DNA of 11,144 nucleotides from Omnitrophica WOR_2 bacterium RIFCSPLOWO2_12_FULL_51_24 (GTDB lineage: Bacteria > Omnitrophota > Gorgyraeia > Pluralincolimonadales > Pluralincolimonadaceae). Below, in pieces: positions 1-5,590 of the stretch. A model generated the notes under the pieces. That model ran no database searches. It was given only the letters and a program-made list of their open reading frames with translations, and had not been told where the DNA came from. The stretch lies in contig MHHC01000046.1 of NCBI GenBank assembly GCA_001805885.1, positions 416 to 11,559 of the forward strand, in the 5' to 3' direction. Both the position numbers and the translations under genes were made by a program. The number at the start of each line of letters is the position of its first letter. Within the stretch, counting starts at the first letter, position 1.

Positions 1-531
1 ATCGCAGCGGGTTCGTTCTACGGGATTGCCGCGGGCGCCGCGGCCAAGGCCCTTGAGGATTTCGTCCTCCCGAAGCTGAGGATGGAATATGAGAAGTGCG
101 ACGGCATAGAATTCATCTTCGACTGCTATAATTCCAATCCCGCTTCGCTGAAGAGCGCTATCGGGACGTTGCGCGATATGGAACAGGGCAAGGTCCCGCC
201 GGGGCGGGAGAAGAGAAGAGTGATGATCGCGGGTGATATGCTCGAACTGGGCGCGTCCGGGCAGGAGCTTCACCGCGAGATCGGCAGGTTCGCGGCTAAA
301 GCAGGTATAGATCTTTTCGTGAGTGTGGGCCAGCTCTCCAGGTATATCCTGGAGGGCGCACAGGAGGAGGGCATCGGCGGTAAATCCCTCCTCCGTTTTG
401 AAAATTCCGTAGAGGCCGCGAAGGCCTTGAAAGATATATTGAGGAAAGGGGATCTGGTGCTGGTCAAGGGTTCGCGCGGTATGAAAATGGAGGAGATCAA
501 AAAGTGCTTTACCACCTGCTCTACCCGCTGA
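1..531 (+). CDS. murF: MurF, UDP-MurNAc-tripeptide:D-Ala-D-Ala ligase (3' part, 5' end cut by window)
   Basis: The frame is open from base 1 and ends in TGA at 529-531, so this is the C-terminal part (176 codons) of a longer gene. MurF is a cytoplasmic ATP-dependent ligase that adds D-Ala-D-Ala to the UDP-MurNAc tripeptide, the last nucleotide-level step. The visible part covers the end of the central domain and the C-terminal Rossmann-like domain. It contains the family stretch DCYNSNPASLKSA (encoded near 121-160), then MIAGDMLELG (226-255), and ends with LVKGSRGMKMEEI (about 463-498). These match MurF rather than MurE or MurD, because DxYNANP and KGSRGMxME are MurF hallmarks. The ATG at 82 is internal and is not the real start. 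The 3' end overlaps mraY by 28 bases, the classic murF-mraY order. Confidence 0.93.
   Translation: MAAGSFYGIAAGAAAKALEDFVLPKLRMEYEKCDGIEFIFDCYNSNPASLKSAIGTLRDMEQGKVPPGREKRRVMIAGDMLELGASGQELHREIGRFAAKAGIDLFVSVGQLSRYILEGAQEEGIGGKSLLRFENSVEAAKALKDILRKGDLVLVKGSRGMKMEEIKKCFTTCSTR
491..495 (+). promoter_or_regulatory. Ribosome binding site of mraY
   Basis: AGGAG lies inside the end of murF, 8 bases before the GTG at 504. It supports the GTG start and a 28-base overlap between murF and mraY. Confidence 0.7.
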
Positions 532-1595
532 GGGATATATTCTTCGGTTTCAATGTATTCAAATACATAACTTTCCGCGCGGCCGCGGCCGCTATCACCT
601 CGTTTCTTTTATGTATGGTATTGGGGCCGATGATAATCGAAAAACTTCGCGAATTCAAGATAGGGCAGGTCGTGCGCACCTCAGACGACGCCAAAGGCAT
701 CTACGAGATGCACAAGAACAAGGTCGGCACGCCGACGATGGGCGGGCTACTGATAGTCACCGCCGTCGTCCTTTCGACGCTGATCTGGGGCGACCTGACT
801 AACAAATACGTGCTCCTGGCGCTCGTATCGATAATCTGGCTTTGCGTCGTCGGTTTCCTTGACGATTATCTTAAGTTGAGGCTGATGAAATCCAAGGGGC
901 TTACCGCCAGGTCAAAGTTCATAGGCCAGATAATGCTCGGCTTTTTGATCGGGCTATATGTCTATTGCGACCCGCAGATAAGCAAGAACCTCGACGTGCC
1001 GTTTTTAAAGAACGCGGCTATCAACCTCGGCATACTGTATATACTCTTTACCACGGTCGTGATAGTAGGCGCCTCTAATGCCGTTAACCTTACCGACGGG
1101 CTCGACGGACTCGCTATAGGCTGCACGATAATAGTCGCGCTTACTTATACCGCTTTAAGCTATATCACAGGCAACGCGAAGATAAGCGAATATCTCAATA
1201 TCATATATATACCCGGCGCGGGCGAGCTGGCCGTATTCTGCGCCGCGATACTCGGCGCGGGATTGGGATTCCTTTGGTTCAATTCGTTTCCCGCGACCGT
1301 ATTCATGGGCGATACGGGTTCACTGGCGCTCGGCGGGGCGATCGGCATCGTCGCCACGTTCACGAAGAAGGAACTGCTGCTCCTTATAGTAGGAGGGATA
1401 TTCGTATTTGAAGCGCTCTCGGTCATACTTCAGGTCGCGTCGTTCAAGTTGTTTAAGAAGAGGATATTTCTTATGGCGCCGATACATCATCATTTTCAGA
1501 TGAAGGGCTGGTCGGAGACGAAGGTGGTCATAAGGTTCTGGATAATAGGGATAATACTTGCGCTTTTTAGCCTTTCGACCTTAAAACTCAGATGA
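504..1595 (+). CDS. mraY: MraY, phospho-MurNAc-pentapeptide transferase
   Basis: This integral membrane enzyme transfers phospho-MurNAc-pentapeptide from UDP to undecaprenyl phosphate, making lipid I. The length, 363 aa, is normal for the family (about 360), and roughly ten hydrophobic segments are visible. The GTG start gives MLYHLLYPLRD, the standard MraY N-terminus. Family motifs appear in order: HKNKVGTPTMGG (70-81), the FLDDYLK aspartates D120/D121, NLTDGLDGLA (195-204), FMGDTGSLALGG with D270 (267-278), and the HHH loop with HFQMKGWSE (328-338). All expected catalytic and Mg-binding residues are present. The ATG of murD overlaps the TGA stop as ATGA (1592-1595), which implies translational coupling. 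Confidence 0.98.
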   Translation: MLYHLLYPLRDIFFGFNVFKYITFRAAAAAITSFLLCMVLGPMIIEKLREFKIGQVVRTSDDAKGIYEMHKNKVGTPTMGGLLIVTAVVLSTLIWGDLTNKYVLLALVSIIWLCVVGFLDDYLKLRLMKSKGLTARSKFIGQIMLGFLIGLYVYCDPQISKNLDVPFLKNAAINLGILYILFTTVVIVGASNAVNLTDGLDGLAIGCTIIVALTYTALSYITGNAKISEYLNIIYIPGAGELAVFCAAILGAGLGFLWFNSFPATVFMGDTGSLALGGAIGIVATFTKKELLLLIVGGIFVFEALSVILQVASFKLFKKRIFLMAPIHHHFQMKGWSETKVVIRFWIIGIILALFSLSTLKLR

Positions 1596-2950
1596 AGAAT
1601 TTTAAAGGAAAAAAAGTAACGGTAGTCGGCCTGGCGAAGAGCGGTGCGGCCGCGGCCTTTCTGCTCAAAAAGCTCGGCGCACGGGTATGGGCTACCGATT
1701 CGGGCGATTCGGAGGGCTTAAGAAAGACAAAAGGCATGCTTGAGGCGAAGGATATTAAAGTCGAGCTCGGGCGGCATACGCCGGAATTTGTAAAAGGTAA
1801 GGATTTTGTAGTAATAAGCCCGGGCGTGCCGGAGGATTCGCAGGTATTGCAATGGGCGGTTGAATATAAAGCGCCGGTCATAGGAGAGATAGAGCTTGGT
1901 TATATCTGCTGTAAGGCGCCGATAGTCGCGGTCACCGGGACGAACGGAAAATCGACGACTACGACGTTGATAGGGGAGATATTAAAGAAGGGCGGTAAGC
2001 GCGCCGTAGTCTGCGGTAACATCGGGAATCCCTTCTGCGGGGAGATAGCGAGGATAAAAAAGAACTCAGTCGTCGTCCTGGAGGTAAGTTCCTTCCAGCT
2101 TGAGAGCATAAAGTCATTCAAGCCCCATGTCGCGGTCATGCTGAATATCTCGCAGAACCATTTCGACAGGCACTCGGACCTGGCGGCCTATATCAACGCG
2201 AAGTCGCGCATCTTCGAGAACCAGGATAAAGATGACTGGGCCGTCTTAAATTATGACGACCCGCTGGTCAAAAAACTTAAGGCGAAGACAAAAGCAAAGA
2301 CGTTATTTTTCTCGCGGAAGAATAAAAAGGCCGCGGCCTTTTTCGAAAGCGGCTCGGTGTTTATCGGACAAGGGAGAGCGGCGCAGAAGATATGCAGCGT
2401 GTCAGAACTTAAAATTAAGGGCGTGCACAATATCGAGAACGTCCTGGCTTGCCTGTGTGCGGCTTCGATATTCGGGATAAGCCCGAAGAAAATAAAGGAA
2501 GCTCTTCTTGGCTTCAAAGGGCTTGAACACAGGTTCGAGCATGTGGCGGCGGTCCGCGGCGTGGAATTCATAAACGACTCCAAAGGGACGACGGTCCTGG
2601 CAACGATAATGGCGCTCGAATCCTGCGGGAAACCCGTCATACTTATCGCGGGCGGCCACGACAAGGGAAGCGACTTTAGAAAAGCCCGTCATGCCGTAGG
2701 GGCTAAGGTCAAAAAGCTTGTGCTCATAGGCGAAGCGAAAGAGAAGATAAAAGACCATCTCATGGGCGCAGCCCCCTGCATATTCGCGGAGACGATGGAG
2801 GAGGCCGTCAAGAAAGCGTTCTTCGAGTCGGAGGACGGTGATTGCGTCCTTCTCTCTCCGATGTGCGCAAGTTTTGACATGTTCAGGAATTTCGAGGAGC
2901 GGGGGAGGGTATTTAAGGAGATAGTCCGCACGCTAAAGGAGGAGATATAA
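1592..2950 (+). CDS. murD: MurD, UDP-MurNAc-L-Ala:D-Glu ligase
   Basis: This cytoplasmic Mur ligase adds D-glutamate to UDP-MurNAc-L-Ala. At 452 aa it has normal length. The N-terminal UMP-binding Rossmann domain shows GLAKSGAAAA (13-22) and ISPGVP (75-80). The central ATPase shows the P-loop GTNGKSTT (116-123), LEVSSFQLE (163-171), and NISQNHFDRH (185-194) followed by INAK with the probable carbamylated K204. The C-terminal domain shows HRFEHV (313-318), NDSKGTT (328-334), GGHDKGSDF (354-362) and LSPMCASFDMF (421-431), the last being distinctive for MurD. The usual Asp before the metal-ligand His is Asn here (N189-H190). The gene starts inside the mraY stop (ATGA), has only a weak ribosome binding site, and is probably coupled. 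Confidence 0.97.
   Translation: MKNFKGKKVTVVGLAKSGAAAAFLLKKLGARVWATDSGDSEGLRKTKGMLEAKDIKVELGRHTPEFVKGKDFVVISPGVPEDSQVLQWAVEYKAPVIGEIELGYICCKAPIVAVTGTNGKSTTTTLIGEILKKGGKRAVVCGNIGNPFCGEIARIKKNSVVVLEVSSFQLESIKSFKPHVAVMLNISQNHFDRHSDLAAYINAKSRIFENQDKDDWAVLNYDDPLVKKLKAKTKAKTLFFSRKNKKAAAFFESGSVFIGQGRAAQKICSVSELKIKGVHNIENVLACLCAASIFGISPKKIKEALLGFKGLEHRFEHVAAVRGVEFINDSKGTTVLATIMALESCGKPVILIAGGHDKGSDFRKARHAVGAKVKKLVLIGEAKEKIKDHLMGAAPCIFAETMEEAVKKAFFESEDGDCVLLSPMCASFDMFRNFEERGRVFKEIVRTLKEEI
2324..2343. repeat. 20-base perfect palindrome inside murD
   Basis: Five A, then GGCCGCGGCC, then five T read the same on both strands. As RNA this would be an 8-bp stem with a CGCG loop ending in a T run, a shape like a small intrinsic terminator. 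It encodes KKAAAFF in murD. The core 10-mer GGCCGCGGCC also occurs at 581-590 (mraY) and 1648-1657 (murD), each time in an alanine run, so codon use may explain it. Confidence 0.45.
2936..2942 (+). promoter_or_regulatory. Ribosome binding site of ftsW
   Basis: AAGGAGG lies inside the 3' end of murD, 14 bases before the GTG at 2957. The spacing is longer than ideal, but an in-frame TAA at 2948 rules out an earlier start, and the next ATG (2984) would remove the conserved N-terminus. Confidence 0.6.
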
Positions 2951-2956
2951 AGTAGA

Positions 2957-4066
2957 GTGAGGAAGTTAAGGATCAGACTTTTCATGGTGACGGTCATCCT
3001 TCTCGCCGTAGGCGTCGTTATGGTCTACAGCGCCAGCGCGATAAGCGCCAATGAAATCCAGAAAGATAGCGCCTATTACCTCAAGCGTCATCTCCTGTAC
3101 CTTCTTATCGGCGTCGCGGCGTCGCTGATGATAATGTCGACCGATTATATCAACCTGAAGAAATACGTTAAGCCGGTCCTCATAGCGACGTTCTTTCTGC
3201 TGATGCTGGTCCTTATCCCGGGTATAAGCCGCGAGATAGCCGGCGCGAGGAGATGGTTCAGGTTCTCGTTCTTAAGTTTTCAGCCGTCCCAGGTCGCCAA
3301 GATAGTGATGATACTCTATTTCGCCGATTTCCTCTCGAGGAAACAGAGCGAGATAAAGAGCTTCTGGGAAGGTTTTATGCCGCCGATGATAATCCTCGGG
3401 TTCAGCGTCGGCCTGATCCTGCTCGAACCGGATTTGGGCACCGCGGTGGCGATAAGCGCCGTATCTTTTATGATGCTTTTTGTGGCGGGGATCAAATTGC
3501 GGCATCTTATTCCGATGATCATCGGCTCGATACCGATTTTGGTAGTCCTCATATTCCATAAGGCCTACAGGATGAGAAGGATCTTTGCTTTTTGGGATCC
3601 CTGGAAGGACCCGCAGGGAGCCGGTTTCCAGATAATACAGTCGTATATCGCGCTCGGATCGGGTGGGCCATTTGGCGTGGGTCTCGGCCAGTCGCGGCAG
3701 AAATTGCTTTATCTTCCGGGGTCCCATACCGATTTCATATTCTCGATAATAGGCGAAGAGCTCGGCCTTATCGGCGCCGGCGCGGTCATAATACTGTTCG
3801 CGTTGTTCATCTGGCTGGGATTCAGGATAGCGCTGAGGGCGAGGGACCTCTTCGGCCACCTTGTGGCGCTCGGGGTAGTCTCGGTAATAGCCCTCGAGGC
3901 GATAATAAATATCGCGGTCGCGACCGGCTCGATGCCGACCAAGGGCCTGCCGCTTCCTTTTATAAGTTACGGCGGCTCATCTCTCGTCTTTGACATGATA
4001 GGAGTTGCGCTTTTGCTTAATATAGCCAAATACAGCGAAAGCCCGTACGAGAGGGAAGAGCAGTGA
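2957..4066 (+). CDS. ftsW: FtsW, SEDS-family septal peptidoglycan glycosyltransferase
   Basis: FtsW is a polytopic membrane protein that polymerises lipid II glycan chains at the septum with a class B PBP partner. At 369 aa with about ten hydrophobic segments it fits the SEDS family. Visible motifs are MVYSASA (22-28), GARRWFRF...FQPSQVAK (97-115), LLEPDLGTA (155-163), GGPFGVGLGQSRQKL (236-250), GSHTDFIFSIIGEELG (255-270) carrying the presumed catalytic D259, and GLPLPFISYGGSS (330-342). Placement between murD and murG favours FtsW over RodA, which is otherwise close in sequence. Two oddities are Q112 where the family motif QPSE has Glu, and PGSHTDF where PEAHTDF is common. The start is GTG 2957, 6 bases after murD. 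The stop overlaps the murG GTG as GTGA. Confidence 0.95.
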   Translation: MRKLRIRLFMVTVILLAVGVVMVYSASAISANEIQKDSAYYLKRHLLYLLIGVAASLMIMSTDYINLKKYVKPVLIATFFLLMLVLIPGISREIAGARRWFRFSFLSFQPSQVAKIVMILYFADFLSRKQSEIKSFWEGFMPPMIILGFSVGLILLEPDLGTAVAISAVSFMMLFVAGIKLRHLIPMIIGSIPILVVLIFHKAYRMRRIFAFWDPWKDPQGAGFQIIQSYIALGSGGPFGVGLGQSRQKLLYLPGSHTDFIFSIIGEELGLIGAGAVIILFALFIWLGFRIALRARDLFGHLVALGVVSVIALEAIINIAVATGSMPTKGLPLPFISYGGSSLVFDMIGVALLLNIAKYSESPYEREEQ

Positions 4067-5166
4067 AGATACTGATCGCATGCGGCGGGACCGGCGGGCA
4101 TATATTCCCGGGATTGAGCCTGACTCAGGAACTTAATGAGAGAGGGGTATCCGACGTATTACTGGTCGGGACAGACCATCCGCTCGAGGTGAAACTATTC
4201 GGCTCGTTCGGATTACCCTACAGGCTTATGCCTGTCGCGAAACTTTCGGCTAACCCGATAAAGTTTTTAAAATTCCTCGTCAGATTTATTACCGCTTCTT
4301 TGAGATCGGTAAAATTATTGTTTGAATACAGGCCGGATGTCGTCGTGGGTTTCGGGGGATACGCCTCATTTCCCATATGCAAATTCGCCGCGCTTATGGG
4401 AAAGCCGCTGTTCCTGCATGAGCAGAACTGCGAGGCGGGCCTGGCGAACAGGCTCCTGGCGCTCCTGGCGAGGCGTGTCGCGGTAAGCTTTAAGGAGACT
4501 GAAAGGGCATTCGGGAATAAGGCGGTATTCACCGGCAACCCGATACGCAGGAAGCTCCTGTCGGTAAAGAAAGAAGATGCGCTGAAATATTATAAGTTAG
4601 ATCCCGATAAATTTACGGTTTTAGTCCTGGGCGGGAGCCAGGGATCGCAGAAGATAAACATGATAGTCGGCGGGATGCTCGGGCTTTTAAACGAGGAAGA
4701 AAAAAAACAGACCAATATAATACATATCGCAGGGATCAGGAATTACGATGATATGCGCAAAAAATACGAAGGCAGCGGTGTCGACGGGTGCGTCTGTGAT
4801 TTCCTTGAGGATATAGGTTATGCCTATGCTATGGCCGACCTTATAGTCTCCCGCGCCGGCGCTACAGCGTTATTCGAGATCGCGGCGCTCGGCATCCCCT
4901 CTATAATGATACCGTATAGGTTCGCCGGCGGACACCAATATCATAACGCCGCCGCGCTTGAGAAGGCCGGAGGCGCGATTATCATGGACGAACTCGGCCT
5001 CACGCCGCAGATGTTGAAGGATAAGATCTTTGAGTTGAAGAACGACAAGGAGAGGCTGAATAAGATGTCTGATGCCGCAAAGAGATTCGCGGTTCCCGAC
5101 GCGGCAAAACGTTTTGCAGATTTAATTTGTAATACCCTCTCCCCAAAGGGGAGAGGGTTAGGGTGA
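4063..5166 (+). CDS. murG: MurG, lipid I:UDP-GlcNAc N-acetylglucosaminyltransferase with repeat-derived C-terminus
   Basis: MurG adds GlcNAc to lipid I at the inner face of the membrane to make lipid II. It is a two-domain GT-B fold protein of 367 aa. Motifs are GGTGGHIFPGL (8-18), GFGGYASFP (96-104), LHEQNCEAGLANRLL (118-132), TGNPIRR (157-163), LGGSQGSQKIN (189-199), SRAGATALFEIAALG (263-277) and GGHQYHNAAALEKAGG (289-304). The GTG start follows a purine-rich GAGGGAAGAG and overlaps the ftsW stop (GTGA). The end is abnormal. After FADLI (351-355) the last residues, TLSPKGRGLG, are encoded by the palindromic repeat at 5134-5171, which also supplies the TGA. The likely original tail, LARKQL, is now at the end of the downstream DUF559 gene. 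The enzyme core is intact, so activity is probably kept. Confidence 0.96.
   Translation: MKILIACGGTGGHIFPGLSLTQELNERGVSDVLLVGTDHPLEVKLFGSFGLPYRLMPVAKLSANPIKFLKFLVRFITASLRSVKLLFEYRPDVVVGFGGYASFPICKFAALMGKPLFLHEQNCEAGLANRLLALLARRVAVSFKETERAFGNKAVFTGNPIRRKLLSVKKEDALKYYKLDPDKFTVLVLGGSQGSQKINMIVGGMLGLLNEEEKKQTNIIHIAGIRNYDDMRKKYEGSGVDGCVCDFLEDIGYAYAMADLIVSRAGATALFEIAALGIPSIMIPYRFAGGHQYHNAAALEKAGGAIIMDELGLTPQMLKDKIFELKNDKERLNKMSDAAKRFAVPDAAKRFADLICNTLSPKGRGLG
5123..5128. repeat. Left TAATTT hexamer, possible target-site duplication
   Basis: TAATTT here recurs at 5565-5570, on the other side of the DUF559 unit. Collapsing the two copies restores a MurG frame ending exactly on the murC start overlap. 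The match is short and AT-rich, so chance is possible. The gaps to the palindromes are unequal: 5 bases left and 2 right. Confidence 0.45.
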
Positions 5167-5171
5167 GGGGG
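5134..5171 (+). repeat. Palindromic GC-rich repeat, copy 1 (palindrome plus right arm)
   Basis: A hairpin is formed by ACCCTCTCCCC and GGGGAGAGGGT (5134-5144 and 5148-5158) around an AAA loop. It is followed by the arm TAGGGTGAGGGGG (5159-5171). The left arm seen in copy 3 is missing. The copy encodes the last MurG residues and stop codon, and its G-rich arm gives a ribosome binding site for the GTG at 5174. There is no T run after the stem, so a full intrinsic terminator is unlikely. Confidence 0.9.
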
Positions 5172-5173
5172 AA

Positions 5174-5590
5174 GTGAAAAGAAAAAATATAAAAAATTGT
5201 AGAAGTCTTCGGAGAAACCAAACAGATGCCGAACGTAAGCTTTGGTCTAAATTGCGTAATCGGCAGTTATTTGATATTAAATTTAGAAGACAGTTTTCTA
5301 TGGGTAACTATGTTTTGGATTTTTATTCCTCAGAATATAAACTTGCTATTGAGGCAGATGGTGGGCAGCATTATGAAGATATCGGCAAGAAGAAAGATGA
5401 GATAAGAACAAGAGAATTATCTAAGTTAGGCATAGAAATTATTAGATTTAGCGATATAGATATATTGAATAATATAGAGGGAGTTTGTGAAGCAATTGTT
5501 ACAGTTATAGAGAACAGAAAGATTAGCCCCTCACCTTTATCCTCTCCCCAGAGGGGAGAGGAGATAATTTTAGCAAGAAAACAATTATGA
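5174..5590 (+). CDS. DUF559 family predicted endonuclease (Vsr/PD-(D/E)XK-like)
   Basis: This 138-aa protein closely follows the DUF559 pattern. It has an N-terminal LRRNQTDAERKLWSKLRNRQL (12-32), KFRRQFSMGNYVLDFY (36-51), LAIEADGGQH (57-66), and REL..LGIEIIRFSDIDILNNIEGV (80-104). D49, E60 and D62 with H66 are the likely nuclease active-site residues. DUF559 proteins are predicted single-domain nucleases; their biological role is not established. The GTG start follows GAGGGGGAA from repeat copy 1, 7 bases after murG. The C-terminus is chimeric: SPSPLSSPQRGEE (118-130) comes from repeat copy 2, and the final residues IILARKQL appear to be the old MurG tail. The stop TGA overlaps the murC ATG. 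AT-rich composition unlike every neighbour points to transfer. No role in wall synthesis is suggested. Confidence 0.9.
   Translation: MKRKNIKNCRSLRRNQTDAERKLWSKLRNRQLFDIKFRRQFSMGNYVLDFYSSEYKLAIEADGGQHYEDIGKKKDEIRTRELSKLGIEIIRFSDIDILNNIEGVCEAIVTVIENRKISPSPLSSPQRGEEIILARKQL
5527..5562 (-). repeat. Palindromic GC-rich repeat, copy 2 (inverted relative to copy 1)
   Basis: The arm CCCCTCACCTTTA (5527-5539) is followed by a 10-bp hairpin, TCCTCTCCCC and GGGGAGAGGA (5540-5549 and 5553-5562), around an AGA loop. The outer arm is missing, mirroring copy 1. Positions 5527-5561 match copy 3 at 34 of 35 bases. The whole copy is inside the DUF559 reading frame and encodes PSPLSSPQRGE. Confidence 0.9.
5565..5570. 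repeat. Right TAATTT hexamer, possible target-site duplication
   Basis: Partner of the TAATTT at 5123-5128. It lies 2 bases outside the right palindrome. Joining the left flank to the bases after this copy gives MurG ...FADLI-LARKQL-stop, with TGA at 5588-5590 overlapping the murC ATG. Confidence 0.45.

Larger units (their letters stand above)
5129..5564 (+). mobile_element. Candidate mobile unit: DUF559 nuclease gene between inverted palindromic repeats
   Basis: The unit consists of a palindrome with inner arm (5134-5171), an AT-rich DUF559 gene, and an inverted arm with palindrome (5527-5562). The two ends match in inverted orientation at about 29 of 36 positions. Composition differs sharply from the host genes. 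By hand count, 16 of 60 bases are G or C at 5281-5340, against 36 of 60 at 5641-5700 in murC. TAATTT flanks both sides. The unit splits what appears to have been a directly coupled murG-murC junction, yet leaves an unbroken cistron chain. I know of no transposase motif here; DUF559 is a predicted PD-(D/E)XK/Vsr-like nuclease. Mobility is inferred. The exact boundaries could lie a few bases either way. Confidence 0.6.

Noticed and set aside
82..531. ATG at 82 as a real start of a short 149-aa gene.
   Set aside because: The frame is open back to base 1, and the residues before 82 continue MurF homology, so this is the cut end of murF.
581..1657. Repeated GGCCGCGGCC 10-mers as binding sites.
   Set aside because: Each encodes a run of alanines with the operon's favoured codons, so codon use is the simpler cause.
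3272..3859. Long minus-strand open frame (195 codons) opposite ftsW, and similar ones opposite murD, ddl and ftsQ.
   Set aside because: They lie antisense to strongly conserved genes, show no family motif and have no separate ribosome binding site. They are frame shadows.
5065..5121. DAAKRFA occurs twice in MurG (337-343 and 346-352), like a tandem duplication.
   Set aside because: The DNA differs at many synonymous sites, and MurG proteins commonly have a similar A(A)xxLAxPDAAxRIADLI ending, so this is family sequence and not a recent duplication.
5134..5158. Hairpin after murG as an intrinsic terminator.
   Set aside because: No T run follows the stem, and essential wall genes continue at once downstream. 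It may slow transcription but should not end it.
5130..5568. TAAT at 5130-5133, directly next to the left palindrome, and TAAT at 5565-5568 as a four-base target duplication.
   Set aside because: Collapsing these copies makes the MurG frame run straight into murC without a stop, whereas collapsing TAATTT restores a natural stop-start overlap.
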